Source: Bacteroidota bacterium
GTDB lineage: Bacteria > Bacteroidota > Ignavibacteria > Kapaibacteriales > NICIL-2
Reading direction: 5' to 3'
Assembly (NCBI GenBank): GCA_019695345.1
Contig: JAIBAE010000025.1
Coordinates: forward strand, 1-49,603
Length of the DNA stretch: 49,603 nucleotides
The notes under the pieces were generated by a model. It saw only the letters and a list, made by a program, of their open reading frames with translations. It had not been told where the DNA came from and ran no database searches. Position 1 is the first letter of the stretch; every line of letters starts with the position of its first letter. The position numbers and the translations under genes were made by a program. Shown piece after piece: positions 36,445-44,772 of the stretch.

Positions 36445-37080
36445 ATGCACCCATTTGCACACTATTTAGATACACGGTTACAACATGCCTTGCCGGGTAT
36501 GGAAGCGCAACGCCGTATGGCTCCGCGGTTCGAGAATGGCTCTGTCCGCTCGTTTGATGCACCGCCCAACAGCAAACACAGCGCTGTTCTTGCATTGCTT
36601 ACTATGGTGAATAATGAGATTGCTGTTGTGTTAACATTGCGCAGTAATAATTTACCATCGCATAAAGGACAAATAAGTTTTCCGGGCGGGCGCATGGATG
36701 ATGGCGAAACCTACGAACAAACTGCCTTACGCGAAACGTTTGAGGAAGTAGGCATTCCCGAACACACTATTACTATACTTGGTAGGTTAAGCGATTTATA
36801 TACACCGCCTTCTAATTCATCTATACATCCTGTTGTTGGTTGGTGCCCGGAGTTACCCCAACTTACTCTTAGCCAGAGCGAAGTTGATGAGTGCTTTACT
36901 GTTCCCTTACACATGTTACATAGTGCAGAACACGTTACCGAGGAAGAATGGGAATACCGCAACCAGCGCATGACGGTTCCATTTTGGAAGGTACATCCAA
37001 CTACTCCGTTGTGGGGTGCAACTGCGGTAATGCTAAGTGAGTTGATGGAATTATACTCACAATGGTTGGCAACACAGTAA
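36445..37080 (+). CDS. NUDIX hydrolase, CoA-pyrophosphatase type
   Basis: A 211-residue NUDIX enzyme of the CoA diphosphatase group (NUDT7/8, YeaB-like), which splits coenzyme A and its esters into 3',5'-ADP and a phosphopantetheine. The NUDIX box GGRMDDGETYEQTALRETFE continuing with EVGI is intact, and the group-specific segment LPSHKGQISFPGGR stands just before it. SDLYTPPSNSSIHPVVGW after the box also fits this group. Length is normal. It is convergent with the next gene (two bases between stops) and has its own upstream spacer. Confidence 0.9.
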   Translation: MHPFAHYLDTRLQHALPGMEAQRRMAPRFENGSVRSFDAPPNSKHSAVLALLTMVNNEIAVVLTLRSNNLPSHKGQISFPGGRMDDGETYEQTALRETFEEVGIPEHTITILGRLSDLYTPPSNSSIHPVVGWCPELPQLTLSQSEVDECFTVPLHMLHSAEHVTEEEWEYRNQRMTVPFWKVHPTTPLWGATAVMLSELMELYSQWLATQ

Positions 37081-37082
37081 TG

Positions 37083-38015
37083 TTACAACTCTACGCGTAC
37101 ACCTGCAACAAGCGATTGGTCTATCTGGCGGCGAACCGAGAAGTTGCTATCGTACAATAAACGCATCGTGTATTCCAGATTAAACACACCATAACTAATA
37201 CTTGCAAGTGCAAGCGAACCAACACGTGCTTTGGTAATATCTTTATAGGTGTCTTCTTTACCAAGTATCACCGTTTTAACACTTGCGTTCAGTTGGAATA
37301 AATCACCTATTTGTTTGCGCGCAGCAAAATCAACAATGCCACTTATGCCAAGTTGAATGTCCACATTAGAAATTGGGCTACTTGGGTCGCGTTTAAGTTG
37401 TTCGCGTGTTTCAACAGTTTGGAAGTCTTGTGTGTAGGTTTGTTGCAAGGCATATCCCAAACCATACGTCAAAGAAATTTCGCCTGTACCGTCTTCGGCA
37501 GTATTGCTTAACTTCTGCCCGAAAAATAGTGCGTGGTATAAAAACAGCGGGTCGGCAAATCGTGTTACCACTGTATCCATGTATCCCTGTTTCATCTGGG
37601 TTTCGGCGGTGTTTTCTAAAAACAATCTGAACCCAAGCGATGGCAATACGTACATAGATGGCGTTAACGAGAAGATAAGATTATCTTGTGTTTTAACAGG
37701 TTCTTCGTGCTCGGTATGTAATTGCCCGTATTGCATAAACAAACTGCTTGTTAGCCCAAACACTCTTCCTTCCCAGTTCATTCTTCCCTGTAAACTTGCA
37801 AGCCATTGTACGGTTAATGTTTCTTCGTCGGACTTGCTAATGTTCTGAAACGTAGCACCAAATGTAGGTATTAAGGCATAGGTAAAAATTGCCTTCTTTT
37901 CCTCGGTGGAATCGGTGTTGGGTGGTGTTGTAAGTGTAGCAGTTGTATCTTGCCCAAACGCCATACTTGCGTACACACACAATACCAGAACAAATATCGA
38001 AAGATGTTTTATCAT
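37083..38015 (-). CDS. Outer-membrane beta-barrel protein (DUF3078-like)
   Basis: A 310-residue protein with a signal peptide (MIKHLSIFVLVLCVYASMAFG), a Thr/Pro-rich linker and then repeated amphipathic strands ending in an aromatic-rich barrel (FNLEYTMRLLYDSNFSVRRQ, VAGVRVEL). The layout recalls DUF3078 outer-membrane proteins of FCB bacteria, whose function is unknown. It lies 43 bases after the small exported protein gene on the same strand and may be co-transcribed with it. Confidence 0.65.
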   Translation of the reverse strand: MIKHLSIFVLVLCVYASMAFGQDTTATLTTPPNTDSTEEKKAIFTYALIPTFGATFQNISKSDEETLTVQWLASLQGRMNWEGRVFGLTSSLFMQYGQLHTEHEEPVKTQDNLIFSLTPSMYVLPSLGFRLFLENTAETQMKQGYMDTVVTRFADPLFLYHALFFGQKLSNTAEDGTGEISLTYGLGYALQQTYTQDFQTVETREQLKRDPSSPISNVDIQLGISGIVDFAARKQIGDLFQLNASVKTVILGKEDTYKDITKARVGSLALASISYGVFNLEYTMRLLYDSNFSVRRQIDQSLVAGVRVEL

Positions 38016-38058
38016 AATATCATTTAACCTGTTTAACTGTGGAATAACGCCGCCTTAC

Positions 38059-38544
38059 TTACATACATGCTCCATCCGAACAACGGATTTTCCCTTTCAT
38101 CGTATTTCCGCTTACTGATACTTCCACACATATCTCAAAAGTTCCCGCTGTAGTCCATGCAGTTTTCTGAGCAGTCTTTTGCATCCACTCGCTCATGGTA
38201 AGAACTTTCTTTTGCCCTTTTTCGGGAATTAATAATCGTAAGGTTTTAGGCAATCCTTTTTGAGCAATGGGTTTGCCGGTGGCATCTAAGGTTGTAATAG
38301 CAAGGTCGGGCGAGCCATCGCCGTCGCAATCTGCATCAAGAATAAAACGTTTGGTGCCAACAACAACTTCAATCTTGTATTTACCATCGGGCAGGTTGGC
38401 TAACGTAAAGCTACCATCGGCATCGGGTTTAATTTGTGCTGCCACACGGTTGCTTCCATCAATTTTCAGGAATACATCAGTACCAGCATAGGCACTACAC
38501 GCCATTGCACAGAGCAATACTACACACCAATATATAGTTTTCAT
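38059..38544 (-). CDS. Small exported protein with acidic calcium-loop-like motif
   Basis: A 161-residue protein with a signal peptide (MKTIYWCVVLLCAMACSAYA). Residues 25-75 look like a small beta domain (GSFTLANLPDGKYKIEVVVG), followed by DADCDGDGSPDLAI, which has the aspartate spacing of calcium-binding loops. The C-terminus carries cysteines (CVEVSVSGNTMKGKIRCSDG). I do not recognise a family. It lies just upstream of the barrel protein on the same strand, so a joint envelope role is possible. Confidence 0.6.
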   Translation of the reverse strand: MKTIYWCVVLLCAMACSAYAGTDVFLKIDGSNRVAAQIKPDADGSFTLANLPDGKYKIEVVVGTKRFILDADCDGDGSPDLAITTLDATGKPIAQKGLPKTLRLLIPEKGQKKVLTMSEWMQKTAQKTAWTTAGTFEICVEVSVSGNTMKGKIRCSDGACM

Positions 38545-38621
38545 ATTCTTTTATTACCAATAGTACAATTGTTGGGTATCACGAAAATAACTACACAGTG
38601 TGTAATAAACGGGAACTTCTT

Positions 38622-38688
38622 TTGGGCTTCCGCCCGATACCGCACCGCACGGTACATCAAAATACAGCCTCCATTTGCGGGAAAGATG
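38622..38688 (+). repeat. Dispersed intergenic repeat family 1, copy 11 (diverged)
   Basis: The GATACCGCACCGCACGG core and the right end TTTGCGGGAAAGATG fit; the left end (TTTGGGCTTCCGCCC) is diverged. Confidence 0.5.
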
Positions 38689-38799
38689 CTTTGTAAATAA
38701 ACAAATGATTATCGCCCTAATGGTAACATCAACTCTGTAGTTCTGCTTTTTTCTGTGTTCACACATCCTGTCGCGCTATACGTGCTGTGTTACATATAA

Positions 38800-38868
38800 G
38801 GTTCTGCTCCGCACACGGTAATGGCTATTTGGTTGTGCAACGTTTGGTGCGGATTGCGTTAGCAAAAA
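38800..38868 (-). repeat. Dispersed intergenic repeat family 1, copy 12 (reverse)
   Basis: On the - strand it starts TTTTTTGCTAACGCAATCCG then CACC and ends TGCGGAGCAGAACC. It begins two bases after the glycosyltransferase stop codon. Confidence 0.82.
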
Positions 38869-38870
38869 AC

Positions 38871-39917
38871 CTACTTAAACATTCCAAGCCAAACATCATC
38901 GCCCGATGACGTTGTTGTACGCATGTATTCTGTTCTGGGTGTTTGTGCAGCCAATACTTTTTGCAACGATGCAGCTGCGTGTGCGCGGTGTTGTTGCTCA
39001 ACTAAATGAGATTCCATTGTAGCCGGCTGTGTAAATAATGTTAAGGCATCGGCAAAGTATTGCTGAATACTTTTTGCTGCTGCAAGTACAAACAACCGTA
39101 GCCCTTCGCGGTGAACATCATTGCTTGTAAAGTTGAGCAGTTGTTCTACACGTAATAAATGGTCGTGCGCTAATGCAATCTGTGCCGCACGTATTTGTGC
39201 AAGTTCCTGTTGTTCGGCAGAGAGTTGTTTGCTACCTAATACCGGTGTTAAGAGTTGTTCTGCTTCGCGGAGATTTCCGGCGGCAAATTCGGTGAGTCCT
39301 AAATGGTACTGCAACCATACATCGTTTGGATGTTGTTCTCGTTCCTTACGCAGAAGTTCCAAATTACGCTGTACCTTTTCCGGCGATGGCTCGGCGTACC
39401 CGTAGTGGTAAATCTGCATGCACGACTCCGCAATGGTAAATCCGGCGGTTCGTATGGATTCTGCCACTTGCTCGTGTACACTTCCTGTGTAACGGATACG
39501 AACATCGCGACGGAACAACCGTGTGTACGAGTGGCTGTGCTGAGTACCGCCATCGTACGAAAGTGCATTGATGATGTTAAGTTGAATGCCACCTACAGCT
39601 TGATTATAAAGTAAGGCATGTTCTTTCAGAAATGATTCTTCATCGAATGTTTCATCGGCATCAAGTGATAATATCCAATCAGTGCGCATGTGCCGTAATG
39701 CGTGATTACGCGCTTCGGAGAAATCATTGGTCCATGTAAAATGATACACCTCTGCCCCAAGTCGTGTGGCAATAACCGGCGTGCCATCGGTAGAGCCGGT
39801 ATCAATAACTACAATCTGTTTTGCCAAAAATTTGACCGATTCAATTGCCTTGGCAATAGTAGAAGCTGCATTTCGGACTATAATTGCTACGCCTAATGTT
39901 GGTGTACGTTTTTCCAT
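38871..39917 (-). CDS. Family 2 glycosyltransferase with TPR-like C-terminal half
   Basis: A 348-residue protein. Residues 1-220 form a GT2 domain of the type often fused to TPRs (SunS/WaaE-like): GVAIIVRNAASTIAKAIESV, VIDTGSTDGT, and the metal motif LSLDADETF. It would transfer a sugar from a nucleotide-sugar donor in the cytoplasm. Residues 225-348 are helical TPR-like repeats (WLQYHLGLTEFAAGNLREAE). The open frame extends to 39974, but ATG 39917 (MEKRTPTLGVAII) gives the family's normal start. Acceptor unknown. It lies downstream of rpsU on the same strand, past a terminator. Confidence 0.88.
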   Translation of the reverse strand: MEKRTPTLGVAIIVRNAASTIAKAIESVKFLAKQIVVIDTGSTDGTPVIATRLGAEVYHFTWTNDFSEARNHALRHMRTDWILSLDADETFDEESFLKEHALLYNQAVGGIQLNIINALSYDGGTQHSHSYTRLFRRDVRIRYTGSVHEQVAESIRTAGFTIAESCMQIYHYGYAEPSPEKVQRNLELLRKEREQHPNDVWLQYHLGLTEFAAGNLREAEQLLTPVLGSKQLSAEQQELAQIRAAQIALAHDHLLRVEQLLNFTSNDVHREGLRLFVLAAAKSIQQYFADALTLFTQPATMESHLVEQQHRAHAAASLQKVLAAQTPRTEYMRTTTSSGDDVWLGMFK

Positions 39918-39974
39918 AAACAAGTGTAAGGGTTTATATCCGTTAATGGTTTTGGTAAGAAACCAAAAACACAA

Positions 39975-40016
39975 AAAGCAGGCACCGTACGGAGAGTTCC
40001 GAACAATGACTGCTTT
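39975..40016 (-). terminator. Intrinsic terminator after rpsU
   Basis: AAAGCAG and CTGCTTT arms (7-bp stem), an inner CGGA/TCCG stem, and a T-rich tract on the - strand side. It lies 24 bases after the rpsU stop. Confidence 0.7.
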
Positions 40017-40040
40017 CTTTTAGGGCAAATGTTGTGCCGC

Positions 40041-40235
40041 TTACTCTTGCTCTGCTTGGAAACGTGCCTGGCGGCGGATAGCTTTCATCCGTGCCATACG
40101 TTTTTCAATAGACGGCTTAACAAAAGCCGTACGTGCTTTGAATTCGCGTAATACACCGCTACGCTCGTATTTTTTCTTAAAACGGCGCAAAGCGCGGTCT
40201 ATCGATTCGTTCCCTTGAATTGTAACTCCAATCAC
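40041..40235 (-). CDS. rpsU: Ribosomal protein S21
   Basis: A 64-residue basic protein with the full S21 pattern: GVTIQGNESIDRALRRFKKK at the N-terminus and KPSIEKRMARMKAIRRQ behind it. S21 belongs to the small ribosomal subunit and helps start translation. The start codon is GTG at 40235, preceded by GAGG eight bases upstream. It is the second gene of a pair with the Tudor-like protein gene, 33 bases upstream, and is followed by a good terminator. Confidence 0.97.
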   Translation of the reverse strand: MIGVTIQGNESIDRALRRFKKKYERSGVLREFKARTAFVKPSIEKRMARMKAIRRQARFQAEQE

Positions 40236-40268
40236 CGAATATACCTCACTAATGGTAAAATGAAATAA

Positions 40269-40694
40269 TTACAAACGTTCAACTAGTCGTTTTTCTTTGT
40301 TCTTTTCGAACAACACAACTATGGCATTTCCACCGCTGGTTGTAATCTCCTTAGAGCGTACAATACCAACATCATCCCAAGTTTTGTGGTAAATCACATC
40401 GCCCACCTGATATTCATCTTTTGGTGAATACTGACGTGAGTCCTCGCGCGAGATACGAATAATAGCGATATTATTACGCTCTTGTTGTGCCTGTAAGGCA
40501 TCCAAGTTTATTAACTGGGAGTGGTGGCTAACCGTACAACGTGCCCATTGCTGGCGTCCGTTTTCAGTTTCCATTGGCTCACCAATCAACTCGTGCTTGG
40601 TTTCGCGCATTAAAAATGGCGAATAAATTGTGATGTACTTTGCCTTCCGTGTCCGTTTCTTTTCCTTTTTCTCTCCTGTTGCTGTCTCAGCCAT
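40269..40694 (-). CDS. Small protein with Tudor/CarD-like C-terminal domain
   Basis: A 141-residue cytoplasmic protein. The N-terminus is basic (MAETATGEKKEKKRTRKAK). The C-terminal 55 residues (YQVGDVIYHKTWDDVGIVRS, NAIVVLFEKNKEKRLVERL) resemble the small beta-barrel at the end of UvrD/PcrA and the RNA-polymerase-binding CarD fold, which suggests binding to nucleic acid or polymerase. This is a structural guess. ATG 40694 is chosen over the frame opening at 40763, because the promoter octamer at 40734-40741 lies between. It heads a two-gene unit with rpsU. Confidence 0.65.
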   Translation of the reverse strand: MAETATGEKKEKKRTRKAKYITIYSPFLMRETKHELIGEPMETENGRQQWARCTVSHHSQLINLDALQAQQERNNIAIIRISREDSRQYSPKDEYQVGDVIYHKTWDDVGIVRSKEITTSGGNAIVVLFEKNKEKRLVERL

Positions 40695-40733
40695 GCAAAC
40701 TCCATAAATGGGTGTGGAAAAAGTCGTAGCTGG

Positions 40734-40741
40734 CAAAAATA
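40734..40741 (-). promoter_or_regulatory. Bacteroidota-type -7 promoter element for the Tudor-rpsU pair
   Basis: TATTTTTG on the - strand, 40 bases ahead of ATG 40694. Confidence 0.5.
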
Positions 40742-40832
40742 CAAAAATTTGCTTGCGGGGCAATGCGTGATTTTGCTGAAAAAGCTACTTTTCTTTATAA
40801 AACAGACCGTAAAACCTTGTATTTATGTGTTT

Positions 40833-40896
40833 TGTTGCTATCGCAGGACTGCGCCGTACGTTCGTGCAAGTACGCATTCCACCACCGGCAGAACAA
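40833..40896 (+). repeat. Dispersed intergenic repeat family 1, copy 13
   Basis: Left end TTGTTGCTATCGCAGGACTG then CGCC, right end CACCGGCAGAACAAAAC. It forms an inverted pair with the copy at 41015-41084. Confidence 0.72.
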
Positions 40897-40937
40897 AACC
40901 CTAAGCAAGCAAGAGCGGTTATCGTTGATTTAGTGGT

Positions 40938-40962
40938 AACACGGAGAATCGGAGGCACAGAG
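40938..40962 (+). repeat. CACGGAG/CACAGAG repeat
   Basis: A 25-base stretch starting AACACGGAGAATCGGAG matches 46402-46426 at 24 of 25 positions. Similar motifs (CTCTGTG...CTCCGTG) are frequent between genes of environmental bacteria, from memory. Confidence 0.7.
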
Positions 40963-41014
40963 AAATTTCCACAGAGTTCTATGTGTTCTCTTTTGTGTTT
41001 GGTTATTCCACGTG

Positions 41015-41084
41015 GCGCTCTCTCTCCCGCAAAAAAAGAACGCCCTGCATTGCTGGAATGCGCGGTGCGGTTTGCGATAGCAAC
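41015..41084 (-). repeat. Dispersed intergenic repeat family 1, copy 14 (reverse)
   Basis: On the - strand it starts GTTGCTATCGCAAACCGCAC then CGC and ends TTTGCGGGAGAGAGAGCG. It ends four bases before the ftsI stop codon. Confidence 0.75.
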
Positions 41085-41087
41085 AGA

Positions 41088-43214
41088 TTAATCTTCACAT
41101 TCTAATAAACATTCGGTTTGCTTTCCTTTTTTACTCCAGGTTTGGCGCACTACTTTACCGCTACCTTGTACACGTACGGCAAAGTTGGAACTGTGTAACA
41201 CAGCAATAGCACGCCGAAGTGTAAAACCGCGAACATCGGGTAATGTGCGTTCTTTGCTTGCCGTGGAGTCGTTTGCATTTGCACGAAGTTGTACAATGAT
41301 TTCTGTTCCGCGTTGAACATGCCCGCCGGGCTTTATAGATTGTTGGATAACCATACCATTGTTTTTGTCGGCTTTTATTCGCAGTCCTGATTCATGCAAC
41401 ATTGTTGTTGCAGCTTCTTTTTCCAGACCACGTATATCGGGCACGGTTACAGTGTCGCTGTGAACAATTGTGTTACCAAGCTCGGCAAGTGCCGGCATGG
41501 ATGACGCCAACCCGGGCGACATAACAATGCGCTGTACAATCTTACGGAAGATTGGTGCTGCTGTGCGCCCACCGTAAATATCCGTTTGTGGTTTATCAAG
41601 CATTACAAGAATTACAAGCTGAGGATTTTCTACGGGGAAGTACCCAACAAACGACGCCGTATATGCTTGCTTAGAGTATTTGCCATCTACAAGTTGTTGT
41701 GCAGTTCCTGTTTTACCGGCTATGGTTATTCCTTGAACACGCGCGTTTATTCCTGTGCCATGCTCAACTACCTGAGTAAACATTTTGCCAAGCGTTTGCG
41801 CTGTTTGCGGGGAAATCACTGTCCGTATTTTTTGCGGCTCGAACTCTTGCAGTGCATGACCATTTTCGTCGAGTACTGCTTTTACAATGTAGGGTTTCAT
41901 CATAACGCCGTTGTTGGCAACAGTTGCATACGCATTGGCAACTTGCAATGCAGTTGCGGCAAGTTCGTACCCATAACCCATAAACAGTTTGGTAGTGTTA
42001 TCAAACTCTTTGGGCTTTTTTAGTAAACCGCGAACCTCGCCAGCTATATCAAATCCTAATGGTATCCCAAATCCAAAGTCGCGCGTGGTGCGGTAAAACA
42101 CATCACTTGGAATTGTTCGTGCTAAATTTCCAAATACAATGTTACTTGATTTCTCCAACGCTTCGGTTAATGTACAGGTACCAATTGGTTCGTGGTCGCG
42201 TACAATTGTTCCGTCGTGCAAAGCCATTTCACCATTCATACCATCTACAACGCTTTCGGGTGTAGTTAGTTTATTCTCTAAAGCAACTGCCGTTGTTATC
42301 AATTTAAACGTTGAGCCGGGCTCGTACATATCGGTTATTGCGCGCAGTCGCATTTGGTCGGCACTGGCAACAGAAAGATTATTCGGGTTAAATGTTGGAT
42401 AGGACGCAATAGCTACAATCTCGCCTGTGTGTGGTTGTATGGCAATGGCTGTTCCCGATACTGCCTGTGCATCCTGAATTCCTTTTTGTAGTTCGTACTC
42501 AACTATTCCCTGCACTTCGGCATCAATAGTAAGTTGCACGGCAACACCATTGGTAACCGGCGTTCCGGAGTTATTCATTGCCGGACGTATCCGCCCTTTC
42601 CCATCGCGTTGCATTATCTGGTATCCATTCTTGCCACGCAGTAAGGAGTCATACGCAAGTTCAATACCTGCCAATCCTTTGTTATCTACATCTGTACATC
42701 CAATAACCTGCGATGCCATAGCACCGTACACATAGTTCCGTTTTGGCTCGGTAACGCGAATCAATCCTTTAATATGCAACGAGTCAATTGCCGCTGTTTG
42801 GTGGGTGGGAACGCCACGCACCAGCCACACAAACCTACGTGTAGGGTTATCCGTAATCTTTTTCAGGAGTGATGTTCTATCGGCACCGGTAATGTTGGAA
42901 AGCAACTCACAAACAATTTCCTTTTGTTCAATTGTTTGCGGGTCGGCCGCATACGAAGCACTTTGAATTGTCTTGGCAATCTCGCGACCGGTTCGGTCGT
43001 AAATAATTCCACGTTGCGGACGTAATTCCACGCGTGCTTCATATTGCTTGCGCGCACGTTCACGGTATTCGCCACCACGAATCACCTGCACCATAAACAG
43101 CCGCACAAGTACCGCCAGAAACCCAATAACAAACACACCTGCAAGCAGACGCAAACGCCATCGTTCGTTACGGGGGTCAAAGGGTACGGTAGCTTTTTGT
43201 TCGGGTGCATCCAT
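41088..43214 (-). CDS. ftsI: Division transpeptidase FtsI (PBP3) with two PASTA domains
   Basis: A 708-residue class B penicillin-binding protein that cross-links septal peptidoglycan. It has one N-terminal membrane helix (about 18-40), a dimerisation region (RPQRGIIYDRTGREIA), and a transpeptidase domain with the acylated serine in STFK (S301, K304), EKSSNIVFG, and KTG (K501-G503). Two PASTA domains follow (VPDIRGLEKEAATTMLHESG and LPDVRGFTLRRAIAVL), as in SpoVD-like and Chlorobi FtsI, and may sense muropeptides. ftsL lies 16 bases upstream. The expected downstream murE/mraY genes are absent. Confidence 0.93.
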   Translation of the reverse strand: MDAPEQKATVPFDPRNERWRLRLLAGVFVIGFLAVLVRLFMVQVIRGGEYRERARKQYEARVELRPQRGIIYDRTGREIAKTIQSASYAADPQTIEQKEIVCELLSNITGADRTSLLKKITDNPTRRFVWLVRGVPTHQTAAIDSLHIKGLIRVTEPKRNYVYGAMASQVIGCTDVDNKGLAGIELAYDSLLRGKNGYQIMQRDGKGRIRPAMNNSGTPVTNGVAVQLTIDAEVQGIVEYELQKGIQDAQAVSGTAIAIQPHTGEIVAIASYPTFNPNNLSVASADQMRLRAITDMYEPGSTFKLITTAVALENKLTTPESVVDGMNGEMALHDGTIVRDHEPIGTCTLTEALEKSSNIVFGNLARTIPSDVFYRTTRDFGFGIPLGFDIAGEVRGLLKKPKEFDNTTKLFMGYGYELAATALQVANAYATVANNGVMMKPYIVKAVLDENGHALQEFEPQKIRTVISPQTAQTLGKMFTQVVEHGTGINARVQGITIAGKTGTAQQLVDGKYSKQAYTASFVGYFPVENPQLVILVMLDKPQTDIYGGRTAAPIFRKIVQRIVMSPGLASSMPALAELGNTIVHSDTVTVPDIRGLEKEAATTMLHESGLRIKADKNNGMVIQQSIKPGGHVQRGTEIIVQLRANANDSTASKERTLPDVRGFTLRRAIAVLHSSNFAVRVQGSGKVVRQTWSKKGKQTECLLECED

Positions 43215-43230
43215 GCCGGGTGTTTGGAAT

Positions 43231-43566
43231 CTACTTAGTGGTAATAACTATTGGTGCTTCTTGTGGTTGCATCATACCAAGTTTCTCGGCGGCAATGTGC
43301 GATATCCTATCGGCCGACCGCAAACGTGTTGTCTCTATGCGTAATGCTTCGTTGGCAGAAACAAGCGAATCGCGCGAACGCTCTAACGTTTGTACTTCCT
43401 GAAGTAATTCATTAACACGCACTACGTTACTAACGTACAATATCGTTCCCAACGCACTGCACACCACAAGCAGAAATATACTCAGCCTGTTCAGTTTACG
43501 GCGTTCTTTAACAACCGCACCGGGTTCGGCAGGTTGCATGGGAATTTGTTCCGCTGGCGATGCCAT
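43231..43566 (-). CDS. ftsL: FtsL-like division protein
   Basis: A 111-residue bitopic membrane protein: a cytoplasmic N-terminus, one helix (about residues 28-48, LSIFLLVVCSALGTILYV) and a periplasmic coiled coil with leucine-zipper spacing (VNELLQEVQTLERSRDSL), ending in AAEKLGMMQPQEAPIVI. This is the FtsL/DivIC pattern, and its place directly upstream of ftsI is the classical one. The open frame extends to 43635, but ATG 43566 gives the normal layout. Sequence conservation in this family is low, so the name rests on topology and gene order. Confidence 0.85.
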   Translation of the reverse strand: MASPAEQIPMQPAEPGAVVKERRKLNRLSIFLLVVCSALGTILYVSNVVRVNELLQEVQTLERSRDSLVSANEALRIETTRLRSADRISHIAAEKLGMMQPQEAPIVITTK

Positions 43567-43650
43567 GAAATAATAACGAGAGAAAAATTGGAAATGCTGC
43601 GTATGCAATTTACCAAACGCACGCGGGTTCACCACATAAAAATGTGTTCA

Positions 43651-43905
43651 CTACTCCGAAACCGATTTACCTATTGCTTTAAACTTATCAAACTTTGCAC
43701 TGTACAACACAATATTCAGGTCAGAGTCTCGCAAGGTACCGCCCGAAGGCGAATAATAAAACTCGGCTAATGTTCCCGTGTTTTCTTTAGCAAGTGTGCC
43801 GTGTTCATCTACATAAAACCTAAGGTGGTGATACCCAAGTTGTAGCGGAGTTTGTTCTGCCTGTGCCATCAACGCCGCCGGCGAATACACATATAGTTCG
43901 TTCAT
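43651..43905 (-). CDS. Small conserved-looking protein of unknown function upstream of ftsL
   Basis: An 84-residue soluble protein (LGYHHLRFYVDEHGTLAKEN, LNIVLYSAKFDKFKAIGK) with no signal or membrane segment. I do not recognise it. It lies 84 bases upstream of ftsL on the same strand, at the place where mraW (rsmH) usually stands, and it could be co-transcribed with the division genes. The reading frame, acidic composition and codon use are compatible with a real gene. Confidence 0.55.
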   Translation of the reverse strand: MNELYVYSPAALMAQAEQTPLQLGYHHLRFYVDEHGTLAKENTGTLAEFYYSPSGGTLRDSDLNIVLYSAKFDKFKAIGKSVSE

Positions 43906-43920
43906 TATTGTTCTTATGTT

Positions 43921-43983
43921 TGTTTGCTATCGCAAGCCGCACCAAACGGCATACACAAAACTACCAAATCCGTGCGGGACAGC
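43921..43983 (+). repeat. Dispersed intergenic repeat family 1, copy 15
   Basis: Left end TTTGCTATCGCAAGCCGCAC then CAAACGGCA, right end CCGTGCGGGACAGCAC. Lies between divergent genes. Confidence 0.72.
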
Positions 43984-44112
43984 ACTCCAGTTACAAATTC
44001 TACCCGCTAACGTTTAAACATTTTTAACATCTCATCTGCACATTATCTCTTTCGTACTATACGTCTCATCGTTTACCTATTCATCACACATTCACTATCC
44101 ATTGTTACACCT

Positions 44113-44610
44113 ATGTCCACAACTTCAGAGTTACTCCTTGTAAAGAAAATTCGTTTTATTCTTGTGGTGTTTATTATTGGCTTGGTACTAAGTGGCATTA
44201 CTGCCTTTCCAATCGAAACCCAACTATCAGTTGTTGATGCACATCTCTATCTGTTCCCTCAGTTTATGCAATCATGGTTACATAACGTTTACATGGCTGT
44301 ACAAACAACTAACGCCACGTATCCTTTTTTAAGTTACGGAACAGACTGGCTTGCCTTTGCCCACATAGTAATTGCCATTGCATTTATTGGCCCATATAAA
44401 CACCCTGTACGGAATATATGGGTAGTACAATTTGGAATGATAGCATGTGTATTAGTTCTGCCATTGGCATTAATAGCCGGCGAGATACGCCACATTCCAT
44501 TGTATTGGCGTATTATTGATTGCATGTTTGGTGTGATTGGTTTTATTCCGCTATACGTATGTTACAGATACATCGTAGCATTAGAAAAACTTGAAAAGAA
44601 GAACTTCTAA
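44113..44610 (+). CDS. Integral membrane protein of unknown function
   Basis: A 165-residue protein with four membrane helices (about 13-33, 77-95, 103-125, 133-153). Conserved-looking loops are TDWLAFAHIVIAIAFIGPYK and PVRNIWVVQFGMIACV, and RIIDCMFGVIGFIPLYVCYR closes the last helix. It resembles hypothetical membrane proteins of other FCB genomes, but no function is known to me. It lies 160 bases before kmo on the same strand, separated from it by a family 2 repeat, so co-transcription is uncertain. Confidence 0.7.
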   Translation: MSTTSELLLVKKIRFILVVFIIGLVLSGITAFPIETQLSVVDAHLYLFPQFMQSWLHNVYMAVQTTNATYPFLSYGTDWLAFAHIVIAIAFIGPYKHPVRNIWVVQFGMIACVLVLPLALIAGEIRHIPLYWRIIDCMFGVIGFIPLYVCYRYIVALEKLEKKNF

Positions 44611-44652
44611 CATTGCAATTCTAACATTGCAATTAATGCTCATCAATCCAAC

Positions 44653-44723
44653 CGCGCCGCTGTAACGGTTGGCTCCGCCTGTGTGACGGCGCACAAGGCG
44701 CGCTTCGGCACGTGAGGGAAAAC
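44653..44723 (+). repeat. Dispersed intergenic repeat family 2 (diverged)
   Basis: CGCGCCGCTGTAACGGTTGG, then CTCCGCCTGTGTGACGG, CGCGCTTCGGCACG and TGAGGGAAAACC. Lies just ahead of kmo. Confidence 0.7.
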
Positions 44724-44772
44724 CATTATTTTTACAGATATATTTCATTTCACTTTTATTGAATACGATTCG

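Larger units (their letters stand above)
38545..38870. other. Intergenic region with two repeat copies
   Basis: Between the glycosyltransferase and the small exported protein genes (both - strand). It holds a weak forward family 1 copy (38622-38688) and a clear reverse copy (38800-38868). No gene seen. Confidence 0.6.
40695..41087. other. Repeat-filled intergenic region
   Basis: The spacer holds the promoter of the Tudor-like gene (40734-40741), a forward family 1 repeat (40833-40896), a CACGGAG/CACAGAG repeat (40938-40962) and a reverse family 1 repeat (41015-41084). No gene is supported. Confidence 0.65.

Noticed and set aside
40825-41091. 88-codon + strand frame between the Tudor-like gene and ftsI
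   Set aside because: It consists entirely of repeats (two family 1 copies and the CACGGAG element).
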